Source: Paractinoplanes polyasparticus
Lineage (GTDB): Bacteria; Actinomycetota; Actinomycetes; Mycobacteriales; Micromonosporaceae
Direction of reading: 5' to 3'
Length of the DNA: 64,000 nucleotides
NCBI RefSeq assembly: GCF_019710575.1
Contig: NZ_JAHWFK010000063.1
Location: 1 to 64,000, forward strand
The notes under the pieces are model-generated. The model ran no database searches and was not told where the DNA came from. It saw only the letters and a list, made by a program, of their open reading frames with translations. Shown here one piece after another: positions 1 through 8,600 of the stretch. Each line of letters begins with the position of its first letter. Within the stretch, counting starts at the first letter, position 1. The translations under genes were made by a program, and so were the position numbers.

Positions 1-1244
1 GCCGCGGTCGGGCTCAACGCCTGGTCCCACGACTGCGCAAACGTCTTGGCGCCGTTCGCGATCGCCGCCATGTCCTTCAGGAACTGCGCGTCGCCACCGG
101 TGAACAGGCTCTCACTGTTCTTCAGCACCGGCACACCACCGGACTTGACCCACGCCTCCTTCTCGGCGTCGTCGACCAGCGTCGTCGAGAAGAACTTCTT
201 CGCCGTCTCCTTGGCCTCGGCACTGGCCTTCGACGAGATCGACAGGTACTGACCCGGGTTACCGACGGTGTTGCTGGGGTCGCCCTTGCCGCCCTCGACG
301 GCCGGGAAGTTCATCCAGCCCAGCCCGCCGTCCTTGACGAAGTTGCCACCCTGAGCGGTCTGGATGCCGTACGACCACGAACCGTGCAGCATCATGGCTG
401 CCCGGCCTGTGTAGAGCAGCGCCTGGTCGGCGTTCGAGTCAGCCGTCGTCGAGCTGAAGCCCTTCTGGAACCCGTTGGCCTTCACCAGATCCTGGATCTT
501 GGTCAGCATGTCCAGCACGGCCGGGTCGCTCCACGCGCCCTTCTCACCGGCGAACACCCGGTCGAACACCTCCGAACCCGCCGTGCGGTCCAGCAGGAAC
601 TCCAGCCACATCATGTTCGTCCACCGCGACTGCCCGGCCAGCGAGAACGGGGCAACCTTGGCCGCGTTGAACTTCGGCACCAACGCCATGATCTCGCCCC
701 ACGACTTCGGAGGCTGCACACCGACGCGCTCGAAAACCTTCTTGTTGTAGAACAACACGATCGGCTGGACCGTCTCGATCGGCATCGCGTAGATCTTGCC
801 GTTGACCGTGGCCGCACCGAACGAGCTGGGCAGGATCTTGTCCTTCACCGCCGCGTTCTGACCGAACCAATCGGTCAGATCCTCCACCAGGTTCGAGTTG
901 ACGTACTCCTTGAGGCCACCACCACCCCAGCCCCAGATCATCGTCGGACCCTGGTTCGCGCCCAGCGACGTCTTGATCTTCTGCTTGTACGCGTCGTTCT
1001 GGAAATACAACTCACTGATCTTGGTATCCGGGTTGGCGTCGTTGAACCGCTTGACAGACGCCTTACGCACCGGCTCACCGGGCGGCCCGCTCAACGACCA
1101 GTAGGAGGCCGCACCGCCACCACTACCACCGCCGCTGCTGCTGCCACCACTGCTGTCACTGGGGCCGTCACTGCCACAGGCCGCGAGCGCGGCGGCCGCG
1201 CCGGCTCCCACACCAAGACCGAGGAAATTACGCCGATTGATCAC
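1..1244 (-). CDS. Extracellular sugar-binding lipoprotein (ABC transporter), 3' end outside window
   Basis: Solute-binding component of a carbohydrate ABC importer (CUT1-type), tethered outside the cell by a lipid. About 414 codons are visible; the C-terminus lies beyond the left edge, but the last visible residues include QSWDQAL, typical of the end of this family, so little is missing. The start is GTG at 1244-1242. The N-terminus MINRRNFLGLG followed by an alanine-rich stretch and LAAC combines a twin-arginine motif with a lipobox at about residue 24, then a Ser/Gly-rich linker. The mature protein starts around AASYWSLSGPPGEPVRK. It follows the LacI gene on the same strand, with promoter and operators between them. 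The sugar cannot be told from the sequence. Confidence 0.85.
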   Translation of the reverse strand, partial: MINRRNFLGLGVGAGAAAALAACGSDGPSDSSGGSSSGGGSGGGAASYWSLSGPPGEPVRKASVKRFNDANPDTKISELYFQNDAYKQKIKTSLGANQGPTMIWGWGGGGLKEYVNSNLVEDLTDWFGQNAAVKDKILPSSFGAATVNGKIYAMPIETVQPIVLFYNKKVFERVGVQPPKSWGEIMALVPKFNAAKVAPFSLAGQSRWTNMMWLEFLLDRTAGSEVFDRVFAGEKGAWSDPAVLDMLTKIQDLVKANGFQKGFSSTTADSNADQALLYTGRAAMMLHGSWSYGIQTAQGGNFVKDGGLGWMNFPAVEGGKGDPSNTVGNPGQYLSISSKASAEAKETAKKFFSTTLVDDAEKEAWVKSGGVPVLKNSESLFTGGDAQFLKDMAAIANGAKTFAQSWDQALSPTA

Positions 1245-1296
1245 GTTGAACTCCGTACTCGAAGCCGGGAGGCGAGAAGCCGGGGAGGCGAGCTGG

Positions 1297-1347
1297 CGTT
1301 AACGTAAGATTGCGAAAAGGTCATGTCAAGGGTTCGAAAACTTTCGA
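1297..1347 (-). promoter_or_regulatory. Promoter and LacI-type operators of the sugar transporter gene
   Basis: On the minus strand there is a -35 TTGACA at 1329-1324, a 17-base spacer and a TACGTT -10 at 1306-1301, about 55 bases before the lipoprotein start. Just upstream of the -35 lies the palindrome TCGAAA-AC-TTTCGA (1334-1347), the usual form of LacI-family operators in actinobacteria. A second short palindrome CGTTAACG (1297-1304) overlaps the -10. The neighbouring LacI protein is the likely ligand; this is inferred from position and symmetry. Confidence 0.6.
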
Positions 1348-1364
1348 CGCCCCGCGCCGAAAAC

Positions 1365-2372
1365 TCAGACCGCCGCCGTCGACTTCCGGATGATCAACTG
1401 GGTCGCCAGCTCGATGCGCGGCGCAGCCAGTTCCTCCCCCGCGACCAGGCGCAGCAGGTTGCGCATGGCGACCCGGCCCATCTCGGCGAACGGCTGCCGG
1501 ACGGTGGTCAGCGGCGGCGCCGACCACCGGGCGGCCAAGATGTCGTCGAAGCCCACGATGCTGACGTCCTCGGGCACCCGCAGACCCAGCGTGCGGGCGG
1601 CCTCGATGGCGCCCAGGGCCTGGCTGTCGTTCGAGGCGAAGAGCGCGGTCGGCCGTGCGGTGCGCCCCAACAGCTCCAGGGCGGCCGTGAAGCCGGTGTT
1701 GAACATGAACGGGCCGGCCATCATCAGCTCGGGATCGCTGGTCAGGCCGCGCTGGGCCAGGGCGGCGTGGTAGCCGTGCAGGCGGGCGATGGCCACCATG
1801 GCGCCCGGCGGGCCCTCGATGAAGCCGATCCGGCGGTGCCCCAGCTCGAGCAGGTGGGTGGTGGCGGCCATCCCGCCGTTGAAGTTGGTGGCGCCGACGC
1901 TGGGCACGTCCGGGTTGGGCAGGTTGACCGGGTCGATCGTCACCACCGGGATGTGCTGCTCGGCGAAGTGCCGCGCCTGCTGCGAATTGATGTCCGAGGT
2001 GACCAGGATCAGCCCCTCGCGCCGGGCCGCGGCCATCCGGCGGGCCCAGGCCGCGCCGAGCGGGTCCTCGGGCAGGATTCCCACGACCACGTCGACCTGC
2101 TCGGCCGACGCGGCTTCGAGGGCGCCGTGCATGATGTCGAGGTTGTTCGGCGTCTGCATGGCGTCGAAGACCAGTTCGACGGTGCGGGCCGCGACCTGGG
2201 CCCCGCCGGCCCCCCGAGCCACGTACCCGTGCCGCACGAGCAGCGACTCGATCCGCGCCCTGGTCTCCGGCGCGACGTCGGTGCGCCCGTTGACCACCTT
2301 GGAGACGGTGGGCACCGAGACCCCGGCCTCCCGGGCGACCGCGGCCAGGGTCGCGCGCCGAGCCTTCTCCAC
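1365..2372 (-). CDS. LacI family transcriptional regulator
   Basis: DNA-binding repressor of sugar uptake genes. The N-terminal helix-turn-helix reads TLAAVAREAGVSVPTVSKV and is followed by the hinge region; the remaining 280 or so residues are a periplasmic-binding-protein-like sensor domain, giving the usual LacI length of about 335 residues. I place the start at GTG 2372, where GGAGG lies six bases upstream; an in-frame GTG at 2390 adds only six residues. It is transcribed toward the sugar-binding lipoprotein, and the palindromes between the two genes are its probable operators. The inducer is unknown, most likely the sugar bound by the neighbouring lipoprotein. Confidence 0.9.
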   Translation of the reverse strand: MEKARRATLAAVAREAGVSVPTVSKVVNGRTDVAPETRARIESLLVRHGYVARGAGGAQVAARTVELVFDAMQTPNNLDIMHGALEAASAEQVDVVVGILPEDPLGAAWARRMAAARREGLILVTSDINSQQARHFAEQHIPVVTIDPVNLPNPDVPSVGATNFNGGMAATTHLLELGHRRIGFIEGPPGAMVAIARLHGYHAALAQRGLTSDPELMMAGPFMFNTGFTAALELLGRTARPTALFASNDSQALGAIEAARTLGLRVPEDVSIVGFDDILAARWSAPPLTTVRQPFAEMGRVAMRNLLRLVAGEELAAPRIELATQLIIRKSTAAV

Positions 2373-2436
2373 CCGTGCCTCCGCTCGCACCGAAAGCTGT
2401 ATCGCAACATTTCGGCCGCGTTAAGTCCAGAGCCCG

Positions 2437-3021
2437 CTACAGCGCTCCCGTGAGGATCACGATCCCGAGGCCGATCAGCACGACGGGGAGCACGACGTGC
2501 CCCCACCGGCTGAGCGTCCGGGCGATGACCGGCCGGGTGGCGAAGAACCGCCCGGCCGCCACCCAGACCGCGACGAGCACCAGGAAGACGCTCACGAAGA
2601 CGGCCGTGCCCCCCGCGCCTGCGGTGGCGAAGACCGGCACGTAGACCCCGATGTTGTCGCCGCCGTTGGCGAATGTCACGGCAGCGACCTCGAACAGGCC
2701 CGGCACCCGTTGCTGCCGTTCGCCCTCTTCCTCGCTGTCGCCGCGCTGCCGCCAAGCTTGAACCGCAGCCTTTATCCCGAGGGCCAACGGCAACAGCCCC
2801 AGAAACGGAGTCACTCGCTCCGGCAAGAATGAGGCCCCGGCCGCCGCCGCGACGGCCGCCACCAGAATTCCGGCGAAGCCCAGGTATTGCCCGCCGGTGA
2901 TGTTCCGGGCCGTTCCGCGGCGGCCCGCTCCTTGCGCGAAGAACAGCGCCAGAATCACGATGTCGTCGACATTGGTGACGGCGAACAGCCCCACCGCCTG
3001 CCCGGCAATGCCCCAGCTCAT
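2437..3021 (-). CDS. CadD-type cadmium/cation resistance transporter
   Basis: Small integral membrane protein of 194 residues matching the CadD cadmium resistance family in length and pattern: NVDDIVILALFFAQ in the first membrane helix and the internal near-repeat FANGGDNIGVYVPVFA in the fourth, with five to six hydrophobic segments overall. Family members export or sequester Cd2+ and related ions. It stands alone with no metal-responsive regulator beside it, and its start is only a few bases from the degenerate methyltransferase fragment. The metal specificity is not visible in the sequence. Confidence 0.8.
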   Translation of the reverse strand: MSWGIAGQAVGLFAVTNVDDIVILALFFAQGAGRRGTARNITGGQYLGFAGILVAAVAAAAGASFLPERVTPFLGLLPLALGIKAAVQAWRQRGDSEEEGERQQRVPGLFEVAAVTFANGGDNIGVYVPVFATAGAGGTAVFVSVFLVLVAVWVAAGRFFATRPVIARTLSRWGHVVLPVVLIGLGIVILTGAL

Positions 3022-3029
3022 CTCGAGCG

Positions 3030-3582
3030 TCAGGCTACGCGGGCCCGAATGACGAAGCGGTGGGCGCGCACCCGGAACTCGCCGGTCGCCCGGATCCGGG
3101 CGTCGACACGGCGCAACGGCTCCTCGTAACCGGCCACCGTGAAATCGGGGATCTGCCAGGGCACGGCCCGCAATTGATGGACCAGAGCGCCGACGTCATG
3201 GAACGTGAACGCCGGCCATTCCTCGCGGACCTCGAGCACAGTCAGACCCGCCGCAGCCGGCTGCGCTGACGCAGTTTCGGCCGTCCACGTGGTGTCGTAA
3301 GGCTCGGGAGCGCCCAGGGCCTCGTTGATCTCGCGGCAGTCGTCGCTGCCTACCTGCTGGGTCAGAAGATTGCCACCGGGGTGTAACACCCGGGCGACCT
3401 CGGCCGGGTTCAGGCGCCCGTGCCGGTTGAGCACGGTGTCGGCCGAGCGGTCGGTCGCCGGCAGTTCGGGGCCGGGGGCGAAGCGCACCTCCACCCCGAG
3501 CGGAGTCAGCCGGTCGCGGGCCACGGCGACGTTGGGTTGCCAGCCCTCGGTGGCCACCGTCCCGGCCGGCAGCGGGGCCAGC
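3030..3582 (-). pseudogene. SAM-dependent methyltransferase fragment lacking its N-terminus
   Basis: The reading frame from about 3582 down to the stop at 3030 encodes the C-terminal 180 or so residues of a class I methyltransferase: ATEGWQPNVAVARDRL (adenosine-binding region), LNRHGRLNPAEVARVLHPGG and a C-terminal tail ending RVRAHRFVIRARVA. The glycine-rich SAM loop and everything before it are absent. Upstream of 3582 the frame runs into sequence that on the other strand codes for a different gene fragment, so both genes end abruptly at one point. No start codon or ribosome site fits here, and the product is very probably non-functional. Confidence 0.7.
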
Positions 3583-3852
3583 CCGCACCAGCGCCTGCTC
3601 TCGCGCTGGAGCCGCGAGGACGACGTCGCCGTCGCCGCGGCGCTGGACGCCACCCGCACGGCCGATCTGGCCGACCACCTGATCGCCCTGGCTGACGGCC
3701 GGCTGCACGCCGCCGGCGACCCGGCCACGGTGCTGACCGAGGCCTGCGTCCGCGCCGCCTTCGGCCTCGACAGCCAGGTCATCACCGACCCCACGTCGGG
3801 CAAGCCGCCGATGCTCCCGCTGGGTCGTCATCACGTTTACCCCCATATGTGA
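3583..3852 (+). pseudogene. Siderophore-type ABC ATPase remnant, doubly deleted
   Basis: Reading from about 3583 the frame gives SPHQRLLSRWSREDD, AALDATRTADLADH, then LIALADGRLHAAGDP and a tail ending PMLPLGRHH. These are recognisable pieces of a FecE/FepC-like iron-siderophore ATPase. The N-terminal third with Walker A is missing. The middle third with the signature motif, Walker B and H-loop is also missing, removed between TADLADH and LIALADG near 3673. It can no longer bind ATP. It abuts the beheaded methyltransferase on the opposite strand; see findings for the deletion model. Confidence 0.75.
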
Positions 3853-3862
3853 CAATTCGGGC

Positions 3863-4267
3863 ATGGTTCTCACCGACTGGCACCGCCTGCTGACCACCGC
3901 CGTCGGCATTCAGCTGCAGGCGGCCGCCACCGAGGGGGACCTCGCCCACTACGAGGACCTGCTCCAGGCCAGCCTGCCGTTGCAGCTCAGACGGCTGTAC
4001 CGGGTCAGCGACGGCGTCTACGACGAGCGCGGGCAGTGGTTCGTGATCTGGCCGCTGGCCCAGCTGCCGGCCCGCAACGAGGCGGACTGGGCCAAGGACG
4101 GCCCCCGCCGCCGCGAGCTGGTCGCCTTCGGCGACGACGGCACCGGCGGCCCGTTCTGCGTGCCGCGCGACGGCGGCCCGGGAGTCTTCCTGTGGGACGC
4201 GCTGACGCCGGCTCCGCTATGGCTGGCCAACGACGTCGGCGACTTCTGGACCAGCCGGACGGGCTAA
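3863..4267 (+). CDS. SMI1/KNR4 (SUKH) family protein
   Basis: A 134-residue cytoplasmic protein with the SUKH fold signature: early YEDLLQASLPLQLRRLYRVSDG, a central FVIWPLAQLP segment and a late GDFWTS ending. SUKH proteins include immunity proteins against contact-dependent or polymorphic toxins, but many are stand-alone. No toxin gene is adjacent, so an immunity role is only a possibility. The gene begins with ATG 11 bases after the ATPase remnant and may use that remnant's old promoter context. Confidence 0.75.
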   Translation: MVLTDWHRLLTTAVGIQLQAAATEGDLAHYEDLLQASLPLQLRRLYRVSDGVYDERGQWFVIWPLAQLPARNEADWAKDGPRRRELVAFGDDGTGGPFCVPRDGGPGVFLWDALTPAPLWLANDVGDFWTSRTG

Positions 4268-4269
4268 GT

Positions 4270-4386
4270 CGTCGCCTGGGCGTCCTGGCCGAAGCCACTT
4301 CCCCCGCCACTGCGATCGCCACCGCCGGCGCGGCCACCATGCTGCTGGCGACCCTGATCCCGCGCCGGGCGCTCGCTTCCGCCTGA
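4270..4386 (+). pseudogene. Possible C-terminal scrap of a multi-pass transporter
   Basis: One frame here reads LGVLAEATSPATAIATAG followed by a hydrophobic segment and PRR before a stop at 4386. The pattern resembles the last helix of major-facilitator transporters, where a short G-L-A-E-A-TSP motif precedes the final membrane span. There is no start codon with a ribosome site and nothing else of such a gene nearby. If real, it is a third gene scrap in this 0.8-kb scar region; the assignment is weak. Confidence 0.25.
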
Positions 4387-4465
4387 CCACCCGGCGGGCC
4401 GACGGAGCGGGATTCGCGCGGGGTCTTCATCAGTTCTGCACAGGTCGGGCTCAGGGTCCTGGGCC

Positions 4466-5545
4466 ATGACAGGCAGCATGACCGCGGCGCGCCCGGTGAC
4501 CGCGCGAACGACCAGGCTCCATGCGCTGGACGGGCTCCGGCTCGTGTGTGCCCTGGGCGTGGCGGGCTACCACTACTCGGTGTCGTGGCGGCTGGACGGG
4601 GTGCGGTTGCCGGAGTACCACCTGCCGACGGCCAGCCATGTGCTGATCTACGGGTTTCTCGGGGTCGAGATGTTCTTCCTGATCAGTGGGTTCGTGATCG
4701 GGATGAGCGCCTTCGACCGGACGCTCCGGCAGTTCGCGGCGGCTCGCATCGCGCGGCTGTACCCGGCGTTCTGGGCCTGTGTGGTGCTGACGGCCACTGT
4801 GGTGACTTTGTGGCCGGTGAGCACCGGTGTGCCGGTCAGCGGCGTGCCCACCGTACGGGAAACTCTGGTGAACCTGACGATGCTGGCCGAGCCGGCCGGG
4901 GTGCGGCTGGTCGACACCGTCTACTGGACGCTCTGGGCCGAGCTGCGTTTCTATCTGCTGTTCGCGCTGCTGGTGATGTGGGGCCTGACCTACCGGCGGG
5001 TGGCCGGATTCGCCACCGTCTGGCTGGTCGCGGCCGGGGCCGGGCCCCTGCTGCCGGACTGGACCGGCCCGGTGGTCATGCCGGACTTCGCGCCCTACTT
5101 CGCGATCGGCGTCGCGTTGTGCCTGATGCGCCGGTTCGGGCCCACCCCGTGGCTGTGGGGGCTGGTGGCCGGCGGCTGGCTGCTGGTCCTGCCCCGGATG
5201 GCAGCCCGGGTGGCCGAGCTGCGCCCCGGCTTCGAGGTGCCGGCCGCGCCCGCGCTGGTGATCATCACGCTGGCCGTGGCCGCGCTGACCGCGATCGCGC
5301 TCGGAGCGACCGACCACTGGAACGTCCGCTCGCTGGCCACCGCGGGCGCCCTGACCTACCCGTTCTATCTGCTGCACCAGCGCATCGGTTACACCGTGCT
5401 GCGCGGCGCCCGGGAGGGCACCGAGTTGCCGGCCTGGCTGCTGCTCTCGGCCACGATCGCCCTGTTGCTCGGTGTCGCCTGGCTGGTGCACCGCTTCGTG
5501 GAGAGACCGCTGGCACCCCGGCTCAGGTCGTTCGTGGCAGGCTGA
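4466..5545 (+). CDS. Acyltransferase family 3 membrane protein
   Basis: Integral membrane acyltransferase (OafA/NodX type) of 359 residues that typically O-acylates cell-surface or exported glycans. The first helix carries LDGLRLVCALGVAGYH with the family histidine near residue 37; FLISGFVIG, RIARLYPAFW and YWTLWAELRFYLLF are further family motifs, followed by a long run of membrane spans to about residue 350. An in-frame ATG five codons downstream is an alternative start. Its 3' end overlaps the 3' end of the opposing histidine kinase gene by 23 bases. No glycan biosynthesis gene is adjacent, so the substrate is unknown. Confidence 0.85.
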   Translation: MTGSMTAARPVTARTTRLHALDGLRLVCALGVAGYHYSVSWRLDGVRLPEYHLPTASHVLIYGFLGVEMFFLISGFVIGMSAFDRTLRQFAAARIARLYPAFWACVVLTATVVTLWPVSTGVPVSGVPTVRETLVNLTMLAEPAGVRLVDTVYWTLWAELRFYLLFALLVMWGLTYRRVAGFATVWLVAAGAGPLLPDWTGPVVMPDFAPYFAIGVALCLMRRFGPTPWLWGLVAGGWLLVLPRMAARVAELRPGFEVPAAPALVIITLAVAALTAIALGATDHWNVRSLATAGALTYPFYLLHQRIGYTVLRGAREGTELPAWLLLSATIALLLGVAWLVHRFVERPLAPRLRSFVAG

Positions 5546-7130
5546 TCACGAAGGTGCTGCCCTCCCCGGGCGTGCTGCGCACCGTCACCTCGCCGCCGTG
5601 GTCACGCACGATCTGCCGGACGATGGCCAGGCCGAGCCCGCTGCCGCCGGAGTCCCGCCCGCGGGCCGGGTCGGCCCGCCACAAGCGGTCGAACACCAGC
5701 GGCAGGTGCTCGGCGGCGATGCCGGTGCCGGTGTCGACGACCTCGAGCACCGCCCGGTCGCCGGCGGCGCGGGCGCGCAGGGTGACCGATCCGCCGGCCG
5801 AGGTCGCCCGCAGGGCGTTGCCGACGAGGTTGCTGACGGCCTGCCGGATCCGGTCGGCGTCGACGTCAGCCATCAGCGGCCCGGGCGCCTCGACAACGAG
5901 GTCGGCCCGGTGCGCGGTCCGCACCGTCTCCAGCAGCTCGGCCAGGTCGGTCGGCGCCTTGTGGTAGACCAGTGCGCCCGCCTCGGCCAGGGCCAGCTCC
6001 TGCAGGTCGTCGACGATGCGCTGGTTGTGGATGACCTCGTCGTGCAGCGAGGCGAACAGCTCGGGCGTGGGGTCGAGCACCCCGTCCTGCATCGCCTCCA
6101 GGTAGCCGCGCAGGTTGGCCAGCGGCGTCCGCAGCTCGTGGGCCACGTCGGCGATCAGCCGGCGCTGGTCGGCGTCGGCCGCGCGCACCGAGTCGGCCAT
6201 CTGGTTGAACGCGCGGGACAGCTCGCCCAGCTCGTCGCGGGCGGTGTCGGGCACCCGGCCGAAGCGGTCGCCGCTGCCCAGGCTGCGTACGGCCGCGGTC
6301 AGTGTGCTGATCGGACTGAGCACGCGCCGGCTGATCAGCAGGGCGCCGCCGGTCACGAGGACCGCCACTATCACCGTGATGAGCAGGATCGGGCCGGCAT
6401 CGAAACCGCGGGCCGGCTCGTTGGCGGCGCCGACGGTGAGCGTCAGCGGCTGGGGAGCTTCCGACGCGTACGCGATCTGCCGGCGGAACGCCGCCTGCAG
6501 ACACGCCGGCACCACCCCCGACGCGCCCGGGCCGCACCGCTGGATCTCCAGCCGATCCTCTCGCTCCTGCTCCGGGCTGACGGGCTGGTCGGTGCACCCG
6601 GTCTCCTCCCGGCCGACGTCGGGGGGCAGCAGGTGCCGGGGCAGGCCGTCGGGGCCGGTGACCACCTCGACCCCGTACTCGAGGTCGAACAGGCAGGCGG
6701 CGAACAGGACCTCGTTGCGGTAGCTGCGGACGGCTTTCAGCGTGGTCGCGTGGGGGTCGGGGTCGTCGGCTCGCAGGATCAGCGTGGGGGTGGGGTCGAC
6801 GATCTGCACGAACGCGCCGGGCGGCCGGGCGGCCCGCCCCTCCAGGTGATCGGTGTCCACCAGCACGGTGCCCCAGGGGTCGACGAGCCGGATCCGCTGC
6901 CCGGTGCGATCCCGCAGGTCGGTGACCGTCTGGTCCACGCGCTGCCAGGTGCCCTCGAGCACGGCCTTGTCGAGCAGCTGCTGCCGGATCAGCTCGGTGG
7001 TCTCCTGCGAAGCGGACACGGCCTCGCGCACCTGGTTGTCGGCCTGGTCGAGGATCAGGGCCGCGGTCACCGTGGTCGCGCCGAGCGCCACGAAAGCGAC
7101 GAGCAGGAAGACCCGTACGCGGAAACTCAC
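5523..7130 (-). CDS. Sensor histidine kinase
   Basis: Membrane sensor kinase of 535 residues. After a short cytoplasmic start there is a signal-anchor helix (FLLVAFVALGATTVTAA), an extracytoplasmic sensor of about 230 residues containing several cysteines, a second helix (LLITVIVAVLVTGGALL), a HAMP linker, and the phosphoacceptor motif DVAHELRTPLANL with His at about residue 331. The ATPase core has NLVGNALR, DTGTGIA and GSGLGLAIV. The GTG start at 7130 overlaps the stop of the upstream response regulator as GTGA, so the two are co-translated. The stimulus is unknown. Confidence 0.92.
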   Translation of the reverse strand: MSFRVRVFLLVAFVALGATTVTAALILDQADNQVREAVSASQETTELIRQQLLDKAVLEGTWQRVDQTVTDLRDRTGQRIRLVDPWGTVLVDTDHLEGRAARPPGAFVQIVDPTPTLILRADDPDPHATTLKAVRSYRNEVLFAACLFDLEYGVEVVTGPDGLPRHLLPPDVGREETGCTDQPVSPEQEREDRLEIQRCGPGASGVVPACLQAAFRRQIAYASEAPQPLTLTVGAANEPARGFDAGPILLITVIVAVLVTGGALLISRRVLSPISTLTAAVRSLGSGDRFGRVPDTARDELGELSRAFNQMADSVRAADADQRRLIADVAHELRTPLANLRGYLEAMQDGVLDPTPELFASLHDEVIHNQRIVDDLQELALAEAGALVYHKAPTDLAELLETVRTAHRADLVVEAPGPLMADVDADRIRQAVSNLVGNALRATSAGGSVTLRARAAGDRAVLEVVDTGTGIAAEHLPLVFDRLWRADPARGRDSGGSGLGLAIVRQIVRDHGGEVTVRSTPGEGSTFVISLPRTT

Positions 7131-7816
7131 GACTGCTCCGCGAGCCGGTAGCCGCGTCCGTAGACCGTCTGCACGTATTTCGGGTCGTCCGGGTTGTCGC
7201 CGAGCTTGCGCCGCAGGTTGCGCACGTGGGCGTCCACGGTGCGTTCGAGCACGTACTTGTCGAACCCGAACGCCTTCTCGATGATCTCGGCCCGGGTGAA
7301 GGCCCGCCCCGGAGTGCGCGCGAGCACCTCGAGAATGCCGAACTCCTTGGCCGTGAGCACGACGGCCTGCCCCGAGATCCTGGCCTCGAACCGCCCGACG
7401 TCGACTTCCAGATCTCCCGTACGCAGAACAGGCTGATCCTTGTCCCGCAGCGCCCCCGATCGCCTTAGCAGGGCGCGCACCCGGGCCGCCAGTTCGCGCG
7501 GGCTGTACGGCTTGGTCAGGTAGTCGTCGGCGCCGGCGTCCAGCCCGCGCAGCACGTCGTCCTCGCCCGCCCGCGCGGTCAGCATCAGAATCGGGGTCTC
7601 CGACTCCGCCCGCAGGACCCGGCACACGGTGACCCCGTCCAGCAGCGGCATCATGACGTCCAGCACCACCAGGTCGGGCCGCAACTCCCGGTGCGTCTCG
7701 AGCGCCGCCGGCCCGTCACCCACCCACGTCACCTGATGCCCCTCCCGCCGCAAGTAGGCGACGGCCACCTCAGCCTGCTTGGGGTTGTCCTCGGCGATCA
7801 GGATCCGCGTGGTCAC
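7127..7816 (-). CDS. OmpR-family response regulator
   Basis: Transcription factor partner of the overlapping histidine kinase. The receiver domain (residues 1-120) has the acidic pair E9/D10, phosphorylation site D53 in VVLDVMMP, T80 and K102 (LTKPY). The C-terminal winged helix (about 130-229) has LTAKEFGILEVLARTPG and the recognition helix region VDAHVRNLRRKLG, ending YGRGYRLAE. The 229-residue length is standard. The operon order is regulator then kinase. No target operator could be identified. Confidence 0.93.
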   Translation of the reverse strand: MTTRILIAEDNPKQAEVAVAYLRREGHQVTWVGDGPAALETHRELRPDLVVLDVMMPLLDGVTVCRVLRAESETPILMLTARAGEDDVLRGLDAGADDYLTKPYSPRELAARVRALLRRSGALRDKDQPVLRTGDLEVDVGRFEARISGQAVVLTAKEFGILEVLARTPGRAFTRAEIIEKAFGFDKYVLERTVDAHVRNLRRKLGDNPDDPKYVQTVYGRGYRLAEQS

Positions 7817-7844
7817 CGGCCGATGAAAGCAAAGATCCGCAAGT

Positions 7845-8501
7845 TCAAGGGCGTTTTCCCCGTACGCCCAGATACTCCTGCCAGATCAAGCGAGCAGCCA
7901 CCGCCCGCCACGGCCGCCACGCCTCCGCCCTGGCAACCGTCTCAGCCGGCGTAGGTAGCACCGGCAGCCGCCACAACGCCGCGATCCCCGCGATGACCGC
8001 CAGATCACTCGCCGGCCACGCATCCTGCCGGCCCAGCACCGAGAGCCGGTAGACGGCCGACGTCCACGGCCCGATCCCCGGCACGGACTGCAGGACGGCA
8101 TCCACCTCGTCGTCACCCAAGCTGTCCAGGGCCCCGAAGTCGAGCGTGCCCGCCACCACCGCACCGGCCACCGCGCGGGCGTACCGCGCCTTCTGCCGGC
8201 TGAATCCGGCCTGCCGCAGCTGAAGGTCGTCGAGCCGCAGAAGATTGTCGGCCGTGAGCGGATCCGCCAGCGCTTTCAGCCGTTCGAACACAGCTCGAGC
8301 CGAAGCGAGCGAGACCTGCTGCTCCAGCATGATGTGCACCAGCGAGCCCAGCCCCGGCTCCCGAGCCCACGTGGGCGGCACCCCATGGCGCTCCACCACC
8401 CCGGCGAAGACCGGCTCCCGCCGCAGCAGCTCCTCGACCCCGGTGCGCACCGTCTCCTGACTCATCACGAGCCCGATCATGCCCGCAGGCGGGTCGCTCA
8501 A
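7845..8501 (-). CDS. DNA-3-methyladenine glycosylase II-like protein (HhH-GPD)
   Basis: Base-excision repair glycosylase removing alkylated purines. The helix-hairpin-helix motif SVPGIGPWTSAVY at about residues 139-151 is followed by the catalytic aspartate in WPASDLAV; the early EQQVSLASA segment is the usual AlkA/MAG-type duplex-contact region. At 218 residues it has the glycosylase core without the N-terminal methyltransferase/AraC fusions seen in some actinobacterial AlkA proteins. In-frame ATGs at residues 8 and 13 are alternative starts. It is a single gene, 28 bases beyond the response regulator start and on the same strand. Confidence 0.85.
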   Translation of the reverse strand: MSDPPAGMIGLVMSQETVRTGVEELLRREPVFAGVVERHGVPPTWAREPGLGSLVHIMLEQQVSLASARAVFERLKALADPLTADNLLRLDDLQLRQAGFSRQKARYARAVAGAVVAGTLDFGALDSLGDDEVDAVLQSVPGIGPWTSAVYRLSVLGRQDAWPASDLAVIAGIAALWRLPVLPTPAETVARAEAWRPWRAVAARLIWQEYLGVRGKRP

Positions 8502-8600
8502 GCCGCCGCGGCCATCGCCCGCAGGCTCTCGGACGCAGTGCGCCCAATTCTCACGGGTGTCCGCGCGACGGTGAGCCGGGCGGCAGGAGCGTCACGATCG

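Noticed and set aside
384..1307. 307-codon open frame on the plus strand
   Set aside because: Arg/Leu-rich shadow of the sugar-binding lipoprotein gene on the minus strand, whose Tat-lipobox start and domain pattern are clear.
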